From positions 1 through 64,000 of the forward strand of contig JANWXM010000017.1 in the NCBI GenBank assembly GCA_025055285.1: a stretch of 64,000 bases of DNA, in the 5' to 3' direction. Positions 44,179 through 52,827 of this stretch are shown in pieces. The position numbers and the translations under genes were made by a program. The notes under the pieces are model-generated. The model was not told the origin of the DNA and did not search any database. It saw only the letters and a program-made list of their open reading frames with translations. Position 1 is the first letter of the stretch. Every line of letters begins with the position of its first letter. Source of the DNA: Saprospiraceae bacterium (lineage in GTDB: Bacteria > Bacteroidota > Bacteroidia > Chitinophagales > Saprospiraceae).

Positions 44179-45567
44179 TTATTTTACTCGTTTGATCGGT
44201 GCTTTAGGTGCAAGTGCATTTTCTTTAGATTCATCCTGATTTTTACCCCACGCATACAAATCCGGCGGGAAACCATTTAAGATGCGCCATAGTTCGTACC
44301 AAACAGGCACCACATTCAACAGCGCAATACCTTTTGCGCCCCCGCCAACCTGTAACTCCTTGGGCCAAGGTTCTGCATCTGGGTCGGGTTTCACCAGTAC
44401 TCGGAAGCGACCGTTTTCACTTATGTTACGGTCTATAGCTACAACCCGCCCAGCAAAGGTGCCCACCGAAATATTAGGCCAGCCACTGAAGAAGAAGGCG
44501 GGCCAGCCATCGAAAAGAAAGCGCACTTGATTGCCCAGCCGAATGAGAGGCAGGTCTACTGGTCGAATGTACATCTCAACGGCCAATTGATGATTCGCTG
44601 ATAAAATACTAACCACTGGGTCACCCTCCTTGACGATCTCACCCACACCTGGGGTAATCGCCTGTACCACATATCCATCCTGAGGTACAGTGATGTAATA
44701 GAAGTTTGTTCGACGGCTATAGTTTTCGCGATCGATGCGCAATTTGTTCAGCATAGCCTGCGCGTCAAACATTTCAGACAATGTGTTGAAGCGCTCGCTT
44801 TCTGCTTTTGCAATCTGATTGTCGTACTGATTTCGAATCAGGCTTAGTTCTGTATGCAAAATATCCAAATCATTTCGGCTAGTAGCCAACTCGTTTTCAG
44901 CACTAACAAGTTTTGCCTCACTTTCTTGTAATTTGGCTCGTTTTTCTTCAAATTCGGTTAGGGATTTTAGCCCGCGCTCGTAGAGGTTTTTGACACCCTC
45001 AAACTGGCGACGAGCAATTTGAATATTTACTTTAGCCTGGACGACAGCAGCGCTGTCTGCCTCGATCTTAAGTTGCGCCTGTCGAATCTTATTATTGATT
45101 TGCCGGATTTTGTCATCGCGTTCGCGTTTCATAGCCGCTATCTGGTTCAATAGGGCTATTGCCTTTTTCTGATAGGCGTTAATGGCGTTCTCTTTAGCTT
45201 GTACCTGTTGAGAAAGGCGTTCCACGAGTTGAGGATCGAAATACTCCGCCTTAACCTCCGATAGACGCACGATCGTATCTCCTGCCTTGACATATTGCCC
45301 TTCCATGACATACCACTTTTCTATACGGCCTGCAATAGTCGAATGCACTGTTTGAGGGCGATCTTCAGGAAGCAGCGTCGTTACGCGCCCGGTAGCCTGA
45401 ATGTTTTGCTGCCAAGGCAAGAAAAGAATGATACCAAAAATAACCATGATAGCCAGCAAGAGACGACGTGCCATAAAATGCCACTGCACTATTTGATTGC
45501 GCTTGGGCGCCTTAAGGGTTTCTAGGTCGCGCTGACACTTTACCGAATTTTCGGAAATTCCCAGCAT
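44179..45567 (-). CDS. HlyD-family periplasmic adaptor
   Basis: 462 residues. A single membrane helix (LLLAIMVIFGIILFLPW) is followed by the split lipoyl domain (STIAGRIEKWYVMEGQYVKA then TVPQDGYVVQAITPGVGEIV). Between these lies a long coiled coil (about residues 120-275; VERLSQQVQAKENAINAYQ, NIQIARRQFEGVKNLYERGL). The barrel domain (LAVEMYIRPVDLPLIRLGN) comes last. It bridges the ABC protein in the inner membrane and TolC in the outer one. The ABC gene's stop is 12 nt upstream, so all three genes are one operon. Confidence 0.92.
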   Translation of the reverse strand: MLGISENSVKCQRDLETLKAPKRNQIVQWHFMARRLLLAIMVIFGIILFLPWQQNIQATGRVTTLLPEDRPQTVHSTIAGRIEKWYVMEGQYVKAGDTIVRLSEVKAEYFDPQLVERLSQQVQAKENAINAYQKKAIALLNQIAAMKRERDDKIRQINNKIRQAQLKIEADSAAVVQAKVNIQIARRQFEGVKNLYERGLKSLTEFEEKRAKLQESEAKLVSAENELATSRNDLDILHTELSLIRNQYDNQIAKAESERFNTLSEMFDAQAMLNKLRIDRENYSRRTNFYYITVPQDGYVVQAITPGVGEIVKEGDPVVSILSANHQLAVEMYIRPVDLPLIRLGNQVRFLFDGWPAFFFSGWPNISVGTFAGRVVAIDRNISENGRFRVLVKPDPDAEPWPKELQVGGGAKGIALLNVVPVWYELWRILNGFPPDLYAWGKNQDESKENALAPKAPIKRVK

Positions 45568-45579
45568 AGTTCTATAGTT

Positions 45580-47343
45580 TTAGTCGTAATCTTCAGCCAT
45601 TTCAGACTTAGAACGAAAGATCCGCTCAAAATGCTCAGAACGTTCTACTTCATCATAAGTGGTATCCATAATAATCTGTCCCTCCCGTAAGACGATAACG
45701 CGGTCGCATAAAGACGCCAGGAGTGGGTCGGCGGTAGCGCAGATAAAAGTCCAGCGATTTCGGCGGTCAACCAACAACCGACCAATACGCAGGCGGTCTC
45801 TAAAGGTTAGATTGCCCAGCGGCTCTTCCATAACCAATAGATTAGGTTCTGTAATAATAGCCCGGGCGATAAGGAGTTTTGTAATCGTGCTGCGTGGAAT
45901 GTTCTGGCCTCCTGGCAGCAACTCCGTGTTTAAGCCCTGTGGACTTTTTCGAATGAACTCCATCAAACCAACCTTATCAGCCAGTTTTAAGACTTCTTGA
46001 GTAGGCACCTCTGAGCGACCTAACGTGATGTTCTCTAAAATGGAACCTCTGAAGATATCTTCCTGAGAAGAGTAGTCGCCAATGTGCTCTCGCAAACTGC
46101 GCAGGTTGATGTTCTGCTTAGGCAGCCCATTAAATAGGAGCATTCCTGAAAAATCGCGCTTGCTTACGGAGAGAATGTCCATGAGGGTACTTTTTCCGGC
46201 TCCTGGGTAGCCTGTTATAGCGACCCGCTCCCCTGGCTTTATATCCAGGTTGATGCTCTTAAGCACGGGCTCGGGAGAGTCATCGTATTTATAAGAAAGA
46301 TTGCGCAACTCGACGCGGAAAGGCTGATGATTATCGCAAAACTCCTCTACGCGAATACCATCTTCACGTTCTATAGGTAGATCCGCTACTTGCCCAATTT
46401 TTTCAGTCGCTGTGAGCACATCATAACCTGTTTCGTGCAGCAAAATGAGTTTTTCTACTGACTCTACAATAAAGATGACCAAAATCTCCGCAGCTACAAA
46501 TTGGCCAATATTAATCTGGTTGTCCATGACCAGAATACTGCCAAGAATTAAGTAGCCTCCTAACACGAGGACACGAAACACCACACTTGTGCTAAATTGC
46601 AGCAATAAGATTCGCCACAACTTTTCGCGCGCCTCCAAATACTTTACTGTGAGGTCATCAGTGCGGTCAATAGGGAAGCGAATCTCTCCTGCCAACTTAA
46701 AAGTGCTCGATACACGCCCAACTTCCTCTAACCAGTGAGCTAACTTGTATTTGTATTTCGACTGCTCTAGACTTGCTTTCATGCCTAGGGGGACTGTCCA
46801 CCAGAAAAGCAACCCCAACACGCCGAGCAAAAGCAGAGAAGAGAGTACAAAAGTAGAGTGGTAGAAAGAAAGCAGAATTAAGCTAAAAAGGATCTGCAAT
46901 ATGGCCGTCGTGCCCTCTAAGATAATCTTTGGCAACCCTTTTTGGATGGCCATCGTATCAAAAAATCGATTGATAAGCTCAGGCACGTATTCTTTTCGCA
47001 GCATTTCGAGATTGAGTCGAGGAATGCGCACCGCAAATTCAAGGGCAGCGTCCGTGAATATTTGGCGCTGCATATGCTCGAGAATCGAGAGTTGCATTAA
47101 CTTTAAGATGCCTACGAATACTGCGCCTAACGCAACTACTCCTACTAAAAGTGCCCAAGAGACAGAGATAGCACCACCTGCAATCAAGCCAATAATGGCT
47201 TGAATCCCCAAGGGCAAAGACAGGTTAATCAACCCTGAAGTAATGGCGTAAAGCACAATGAAACGCAACTCGCGTCGATATTTAGAAAGCAATCGAACTA
47301 CCCGCTGTAACGGGGTCAAGGTGTTTGTTTTTCCCTCCATCAT
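45580..47343 (-). CDS. ABC exporter (fused TMD-NBD) with degenerate nucleotide-binding domain
   Basis: 587 residues. Six membrane helices in the first 300 residues (FIVLYAITSGLINLSLPLGI, WALLVGVVALGAVFVGIL and others) are followed by the ATPase domain. Walker A is intact (ITGYPGAGKSTLMD, near 374) and a Q-loop Gln is present (GDYSSQEDIF). Other motifs are altered. The signature is LLPGGQNIPRS, Walker B ends LLVMEEP (Asp to Glu), the D-loop is GNLT in place of S-A-L-D, and the H-loop His is missing (FICATADPLLA). No peptidase C39 domain. The substrate is not identified. It is the first gene of the export operon. Confidence 0.9.
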   Translation of the reverse strand: MMEGKTNTLTPLQRVVRLLSKYRRELRFIVLYAITSGLINLSLPLGIQAIIGLIAGGAISVSWALLVGVVALGAVFVGILKLMQLSILEHMQRQIFTDAALEFAVRIPRLNLEMLRKEYVPELINRFFDTMAIQKGLPKIILEGTTAILQILFSLILLSFYHSTFVLSSLLLLGVLGLLFWWTVPLGMKASLEQSKYKYKLAHWLEEVGRVSSTFKLAGEIRFPIDRTDDLTVKYLEAREKLWRILLLQFSTSVVFRVLVLGGYLILGSILVMDNQINIGQFVAAEILVIFIVESVEKLILLHETGYDVLTATEKIGQVADLPIEREDGIRVEEFCDNHQPFRVELRNLSYKYDDSPEPVLKSINLDIKPGERVAITGYPGAGKSTLMDILSVSKRDFSGMLLFNGLPKQNINLRSLREHIGDYSSQEDIFRGSILENITLGRSEVPTQEVLKLADKVGLMEFIRKSPQGLNTELLPGGQNIPRSTITKLLIARAIITEPNLLVMEEPLGNLTFRDRLRIGRLLVDRRNRWTFICATADPLLASLCDRVIVLREGQIIMDTTYDEVERSEHFERIFRSKSEMAEDYD

Positions 47344-47806
47344 TTTGTCTAGACAGAAAGCGTTCTTAAACTCGTCTCATCAGAAAATAAGAAACGGTCT
47401 ACGCGCTTCCTAGTTTAGCCGTTTAGCGTTAAAAAAATGTTCATACAAGCAAAGTACACTTTTTAGTCCTTTCTTGAGGAAACGGCCAGCGATGTATTTG
47501 CAGTGTTGCGCATGTTCCGAAGAAAAGTTCTTCCTGCGTTTAATTTAGCTAAGCAAAAAGCTTCCAAGCCAAAAATCGCCTTGCTATTTTGGCAAAATTA
47601 CTAGCACTCGCTAGCTTTTGCTAGCTGTTGCAACTTGCCCAGACGCTGAATAACATTGGGAAAAGGCCTCTTCTCTTTCGCCTAATGAGTTATGATAGAA
47701 ATGGATGAGTCTAAAACACTGAATACAAGGTATTTTCAGGGAGCTGACTCACTGCTTCACCTGAAAGAAGGCAGCAATTTGCGATCATTGATACCTTGAC
47801 GAGAGG
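47344..47806. other. Gene-free stretch
   Basis: About 460 bp between the ABC gene start and the subtilisin gene stop. A GTACTTTGC sequence near 47449 (minus strand) resembles a -7 box with one base deleted and may drive the ABC operon. Nothing else is recognised. Confidence 0.4.
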
Positions 47807-50800
47807 TTAGTGACGTGCAAAGATGGCAGAAGCCCACACTTGACCTTTGCAGCGAACCACAATAGCATAGTGTCCGGCAGGCAGCAACGATATGTCTAAG
47901 GTGTGATAACTTCCTTGGTGAAGTTCTACCTCCGACTGATTGATCACAGCCAGCCCTCGTGCATCGAAGACAGTGATTTCCACGCGGTCTGGCGGAATTG
48001 TTGCTCCCTCCAACATCAAATTAATTTGTTCACTTGCTGGGTTCGGGAAAAGAGTCAGCCTCGCAACTAATCCAGGCACGTCGAAAAGAGACACTACTTT
48101 TCGCACGATGATCTCTTTTTCCGCTACATTGCTACAGCCGTTGGCCGTGGTTGCCACAAGCCATACGCGATAGCTGCCCTCTTGGGCGTAGGAGACCGTT
48201 TCTTGAGCCGCCGTTCCCGTCTGACCGTTGCCAAATAGCCATAATCGGGAGGCAACGTCTGGCGTCTGGTCTGTAAAAGTAACTGTGTCTGAGCCGGGCA
48301 ATAGGACAGTATCGGGCGAAGCACTAAACGATACGACGGGGGCTGGGTCAGCCCTGACTTCAAGAGGGATCCCTACTCGCCCGCAGATAGAGGGCACTTC
48401 AATTTCCCAGTCAAAGAAGTAATAGTATGCCAGAGTAGTACTGCTTCCAGAGGAAGTTCGGCCAGCAAGAATGCTTACCACACCGGGCACAACATAGGGA
48501 AAGCCCGAAGAACCTACGGAATGCCGAAGTTGATTTGTACCTGCAAGGATTAGAGCTAATCTCTCTGCCTTTGGGACGCTAATGTTTAGGGTAATGCGCT
48601 GCTCTCCAGGCTGAGTGATAACGACTGGCCTACTCACGAGCTGATTGCCATCTTTATCCAGTAAGCGTATCATACGCCCACCGGGCTGATCGGCATAGAC
48701 CTTTACGGTGCGCAGGATAAACGGTTTTTGTGCGTTGAAAATCAGTCCATTTTCTGTGCTATTGAAGCTATTCGAGCCTGCTTCTAAACCCAGACGGCCT
48801 ACCCTATGGAAAGCTACTTCGCTGACGTAATAAGTCGTTTTTTGAGTTATTGGAGGTGTCAAAAAGTATTTACCTCGCCCAACAAGAGCATTTGCAGGAG
48901 GAGCGCTAAACCATAGAGCCTCTTCCTGCGCATCTAGGTTTGTCTTGTACTCTAGCAGGACGCGTGCGCCCGAGCATACTGGCAAGGGCTGAAGTGCTTC
49001 TGCGCGCGGGTTTTCTTCATTGGCGACTTCAAAGAAGCGTTTGAAGCGATTGTTTAGAGGTCGATCGTCGGGTAAGCCGTTAGGTGCGCGTATCTCCACT
49101 ATGTAATTGTACTTACCCGGTGAAACGACGGACAAGGGCGGCAAGGCCACAGTGGTAAAAGTATTGGGCAACAGCGAGCCTGTCCACGTGAAGAGCTTCA
49201 GCGCTTCTCCTTCAATACCATAGTAAATCTCCAAAGATGTAATTGGTTGTTTTCCAGCATTTTCAAAGGTAACAGTGGCCTCTATTGGACCAAGGCACTT
49301 GCCAGTCACTTGGACATCGATAGTCAGAACGTCGAGATCCTGAGGAGGTGGCGGCACGGGGACATGTCCTTGCTGAAGCAAATAGTTGTAGGCATCTTCC
49401 AGGTCAATTATGCCGCGTCCGTAAGTGTTATCTTCTCCGGAGAGGCCTAAATCGTCTGCTGAATTATAAAGAGCCAACTTCAGCTGGATGCCCGACAGGT
49501 AAGGAAAGGCTTGTCGCAAGAGTAGGAGAGCACCCGACGCATGCGGAGCGGCCATTGAGGTACCATCAAATGACTTGTAGCCTGTGCCAGGAACAGCCGA
49601 CCGTACCGAGACCCCAGGAGCAACTACTTCAGGTTTAATGGCTATAGACCCAGAACCACCACAAGGGCTAGGACCTCGACTCGAGAAGAGAGCAATCGGG
49701 AAAGCCGGATCAGCACCATCAACAGCACCTACAGCGAAAGTATTGACCAGATCCATGTTCATTGCAGGGCCCGATCTTACCGTTACAGCACCAGGTCCAT
49801 CATTTCCCGCTGCCCAAACCACGGCAATCCCTGCTGCCTCTAGAGCATTGAGCGCGTTAATGGCCACGACAAAACCGCAATCAAAAGGACTAGCTATCCA
49901 CGAGCAATTTACTACATCGGGTTGGTCTTGGGTAGTCGTCGGATTGCCATCGGGGTCAAGTGCCCATTCCATAGTTGCAATGTTTGAGAACACGGTTTGA
50001 TTGAATGAGCGGTTGCATCCATTCGCACTGCCTATTGGAAAGAACATGGGCCCGCCCATCCAAAAAGCATCGAATGCGACCCCAATAGTATCGTTTGTTC
50101 GTCGGTCAAGACCACACACTGTGCCTGTCACATGGGTACCGTGCTCGGCGCAATCTTCTGGCTGGCCGCTGCCGTTCCACGCTTGCGAGATAGGCACGTG
50201 GTGAAACCAGAAATTGGCTCGAAGAGCAGGGTGGTCAGCGTCATTACCTGTATCAATGATCAACGCTTTTCGGCCATAACCTGTATAGCCTAGGTTCCAG
50301 AGGAAGGGAGCCTTAATAGCCGCCAGTCCAGGTTCTTTTCCGTTGGGAATGCTTGAGGCTATTTGACTGCGCACGGGCTCTGCATTTTGTACAGGAGCAT
50401 TCCAGACGATTTCGGCTACTTCGGGCCAACTGGCTATGCGTTGTAAGGCCGCAGCATTGGCTCGAACGTGAATGGCATTCACTATCCACAGCGGATGAAG
50501 GCTGCTCGCTTCTACACCCGAAAGAGGGCGCAATCGCTCTAGCAGGGCCGGTTGTGTGGCAGCTGCCTTGGCCTGTAGAGAAGAGATCACCTCGCGCGAG
50601 CGCTCTGCCAATGGCGTTTGCTCCGCTTCGAAGCGAATCAATAAGGACCGGACGTCTACTTGTTCGGAGAGCAGGACAATAGCCGAATGCAGTGCCGCAG
50701 CATCGGCACTCATGCGCTGAGCTAACTCTGAGTCTATTTTACTCGATTGGGCGCTGAGTAAAAAACTCTCCATTGCTGCCCAAAAAACCAAAAGGAGCCG

Positions 50801-50839
50801 AGCCACAGGCCAACCACTAGACTTACAAACAACGCACAT
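47807..50839 (-). CDS. Secreted subtilisin-like (S8) protease with PKD and type IX sorting domains
   Basis: A 1010-residue secreted serine protease. A signal peptide (VARLLLVFWAAMESFLLSA) is followed by a propeptide of about 130 residues. The S8 domain has the triad Asp in IIDTGNDADHPAL (near 195), His in CAEHGTHVTGTVCG (near 234) and Ser in FDGTSMAAPHASGALLLL (near 426). C-terminal to it come a CARDB-like segment, an Ig-like segment and a PKD domain (FSASPDTVLLPGSDTVTFTD). The end is a T9SS type A sorting domain (LTLFPNPASEQINLML). The ATG at 50839 is preferred over a GTG three codons upstream. It implies a type IX system elsewhere in the genome. Confidence 0.93.
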   Translation of the reverse strand: MCVVCKSSGWPVARLLLVFWAAMESFLLSAQSSKIDSELAQRMSADAAALHSAIVLLSEQVDVRSLLIRFEAEQTPLAERSREVISSLQAKAAATQPALLERLRPLSGVEASSLHPLWIVNAIHVRANAAALQRIASWPEVAEIVWNAPVQNAEPVRSQIASSIPNGKEPGLAAIKAPFLWNLGYTGYGRKALIIDTGNDADHPALRANFWFHHVPISQAWNGSGQPEDCAEHGTHVTGTVCGLDRRTNDTIGVAFDAFWMGGPMFFPIGSANGCNRSFNQTVFSNIATMEWALDPDGNPTTTQDQPDVVNCSWIASPFDCGFVVAINALNALEAAGIAVVWAAGNDGPGAVTVRSGPAMNMDLVNTFAVGAVDGADPAFPIALFSSRGPSPCGGSGSIAIKPEVVAPGVSVRSAVPGTGYKSFDGTSMAAPHASGALLLLRQAFPYLSGIQLKLALYNSADDLGLSGEDNTYGRGIIDLEDAYNYLLQQGHVPVPPPPQDLDVLTIDVQVTGKCLGPIEATVTFENAGKQPITSLEIYYGIEGEALKLFTWTGSLLPNTFTTVALPPLSVVSPGKYNYIVEIRAPNGLPDDRPLNNRFKRFFEVANEENPRAEALQPLPVCSGARVLLEYKTNLDAQEEALWFSAPPANALVGRGKYFLTPPITQKTTYYVSEVAFHRVGRLGLEAGSNSFNSTENGLIFNAQKPFILRTVKVYADQPGGRMIRLLDKDGNQLVSRPVVITQPGEQRITLNISVPKAERLALILAGTNQLRHSVGSSGFPYVVPGVVSILAGRTSSGSSTTLAYYYFFDWEIEVPSICGRVGIPLEVRADPAPVVSFSASPDTVLLPGSDTVTFTDQTPDVASRLWLFGNGQTGTAAQETVSYAQEGSYRVWLVATTANGCSNVAEKEIIVRKVVSLFDVPGLVARLTLFPNPASEQINLMLEGATIPPDRVEITVFDARGLAVINQSEVELHQGSYHTLDISLLPAGHYAIVVRCKGQVWASAIFARH

Positions 50840-50879
50840 GTTTCGCACGAATTAAAGTGAGGAACCCGAAGACAGGCTA

Positions 50880-50887
50880 CAAAAGTA
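50880..50887 (-). promoter_or_regulatory. Promoter -7 box TACTTTTG
   Basis: An exact TAnnTTTG box 40 nt ahead of the subtilisin ATG at 50839. Confidence 0.5.
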
Positions 50888-51056
50888 GTTCTTATAAAAT
50901 ATTCCACCCTCTTTTGAGTAGTCTTTCTATAAGCACTTGTTTTGCTTTAAGGCTGATTTCACGCCCTGATGGTCACATGCGAAAGGACAGATTTTTTCCG
51001 AGGATACTGGGAGCTTTTTCGAGGTTGGAAATCGCAAAGCGCTGCGCAGTTTTCTT

Positions 51057-51215
51057 TTAACAGTTTTTGAGATCCTCGACGGTAAATATCTCCTGGAGGT
51101 CTCCGTTTTCTAGGATGCCTCCGAACGTAGGCAGCATCCTTAGAGGCTTGCGGGCTTTTTGCCTCGCTTCAGTAGGTTGTCCGCAATCTCTTTATGCAAA
51201 CCAGTTAAGGAAGTT
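51057..51215 (-). pseudogene. Short gene remnant, unknown family
   Basis: Two adjacent minus-strand frames read like protein: TGLHKEIADNLLKRGKKPAS, then after a shift near 51143 MLPTFGGILENGDLQEIF and TVEDLKNC up to a stop at 51057. It lies within the otherwise empty 460 bp between the subtilisin and AMP nucleosidase genes. I do not recognise the source. Confidence 0.3.
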
Positions 51216-51307
51216 ATTCGTACTCAGCGATGAGTACTACACAGTTTTTTCACCTGAGTTTTTTATCTACTTAGAAGCCAAACCCTTACTTTGCCTCAAA
51301 AAAGGAT

Positions 51308-52159
51308 ATGGAAGAAAAGGTATCTTTAGAGCATTATGGCATTCTCCTCCAGGCGGAAGAAGAAGTAGAGGCTCTTCAAAAGGCGACGAAAGAACGCATC
51401 ATTAAGGATTGGTTACCGCGATACACTGGTATGCCTTTGGAGAAATTTGGCAAGTACATTTTACTTGTGAACTTTAGTCACTACATCCGCATGTTTGCCG
51501 ACAAGCATGACGTACCCATTTACGGAGTAGACCGACCCATGCAGGCGGCAACAGCAGAGGATATTACTATCATTAATTTTGGGATTGGCAGCCCAAATGC
51601 AGGTCTAATCATAGACTTACTGGAAGCAGTAAAGCCTAAAGCTGTGCTCTTTTTAGGCAAATGCGGTGGCTTGCGCAACAATAAAAATCGCGTGGGCGAC
51701 CTTATTCTGCCTATTGCTGCCATTCGAGGTGAAGGAACAAGCAACGACTATCTGCCGCCCGAAGTACCTGCCTTACCCGCTTTTGCCCTACAAAAAGCCA
51801 TTTCGACTACTATTCGCGAATACGAGCAGGACTACTGGACGGGCGTAGTGTATACGACCAACAAGCGCGTATGGGAGCATCGCGAAGACTTCAAAAAGCG
51901 CTTGCGCGACCTGCGCTGCCATGCTATCGATATGGAAACGGCCACCATTTTTGTTGCGGCTTTTAAGAACCGCATGCCAGCAGGGGCGCTTTTGCTCGTA
52001 AGCGATATGCCTCTGCAAGAAGACGGTATCAAGACAGAAGCAACTGACCGGGCCGTCACTGCGCGCTTTGCTGAGATGCATCTCAACATCGGCGTAGACT
52101 CATTGAAACAGCTTATTAATAAGGGCCTAACGGTCAAACACTTGCGATTTGAGGACTGA
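51308..52159 (+). CDS. amn: AMP nucleosidase, short Bacteroidota form
   Basis: Splits AMP into adenine and ribose 5-phosphate. It has the nucleoside phosphorylase fold: IINFGIGSPNAGLIIDLLEA holds the phosphate-binding start and AVLFLGKCGGLRNNKNRVGD is the conserved glycine-rich strand. HAIDMETATIFVAAFKN carries the Met-Glu-Thr substrate-binding site and LLLVSDMPLQEDGIKTE the catalytic Asp. At 283 residues it lacks the N-terminal regulatory domain of E. coli Amn. A related nucleoside phosphorylase activity is possible. A TTACTTTG close to a -7 box lies about 20 nt upstream. Confidence 0.88.
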   Translation: MEEKVSLEHYGILLQAEEEVEALQKATKERIIKDWLPRYTGMPLEKFGKYILLVNFSHYIRMFADKHDVPIYGVDRPMQAATAEDITIINFGIGSPNAGLIIDLLEAVKPKAVLFLGKCGGLRNNKNRVGDLILPIAAIRGEGTSNDYLPPEVPALPAFALQKAISTTIREYEQDYWTGVVYTTNKRVWEHREDFKKRLRDLRCHAIDMETATIFVAAFKNRMPAGALLLVSDMPLQEDGIKTEATDRAVTARFAEMHLNIGVDSLKQLINKGLTVKHLRFED

Positions 52160-52191
52160 GCTCATTCCCGTTACTTCCGTTTCAGTCGTAG

Positions 52192-52812
52192 TCAGAACAA
52201 GTGCAACTGATTGCTGCTGGGTATCAAGCAAAAGGAACGGCGGTGGTGCGGCGTTGGGCCATAAAGCCTGAGCGCCCGGCGATGGGTAGAGGTAGGATAT
52301 CCCTTGTTTTCGGCCCAGTCGTAAGCAGGAAACTGCGCGGCTAGGCGCCGCATCTCGGCATCGCGATAAGTTTTGGCCAGTATAGAGGCGGCTGCAATGG
52401 CTGTGTATAGGCAATCGCCTTTGACAATACACTGATGTTGGATGTTTTGATAAGGTCGAAATTGATTGCCGTCTACTATGATGTGGTCAGGCCGAATAGA
52501 GAGTTGATCCAGAGCGCGATGCATTGCCAAGAAGGTTGCCTGTAACACATTTAACTGATCAATTTCCTCTACCTCAGCGCGGCCAATAGCCCAAGCTAGG
52601 GCCTCGTTTTCGATAATGGAGCGCAAGAGTTCGCGCTGTCGTTCGCGAAGTTGTTTAGAATCGGTCAACCACGGGTGAGTAAAGTTCGAGGGCAAGATAA
52701 CGGCTGCAGCGAAGACAGGGCCCGCCAGAGAACCTCGGCCTGCCTCGTCGCAGCCAGCTTCGACAACGCAAGCCTTTAAGAAAGGCCGCAGCACATTATT
52801 AGTAAGAGGCAT
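52192..52812 (-). CDS. rnhB: Ribonuclease HII
   Basis: Removes ribonucleotides from DNA-RNA hybrids. EAGCDEAGRGSLAGPVFAAA has the first Asp-Glu of the active site. LRPDHIIVDGNQF gives the third acidic residue (Asp), and ASILAKTYRDAEM the fourth (Asp), with the S-I-x-A-K motif. At 206 residues it is of normal length. It follows the TPR membrane-protein gene by 15 nt on the same strand and probably shares its transcript. Confidence 0.95.
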   Translation of the reverse strand: MPLTNNVLRPFLKACVVEAGCDEAGRGSLAGPVFAAAVILPSNFTHPWLTDSKQLRERQRELLRSIIENEALAWAIGRAEVEEIDQLNVLQATFLAMHRALDQLSIRPDHIIVDGNQFRPYQNIQHQCIVKGDCLYTAIAAASILAKTYRDAEMRRLAAQFPAYDWAENKGYPTSTHRRALRLYGPTPHHRRSFCLIPSSNQLHLF

Positions 52813-52827
52813 ATTGTGAGGACTCGC

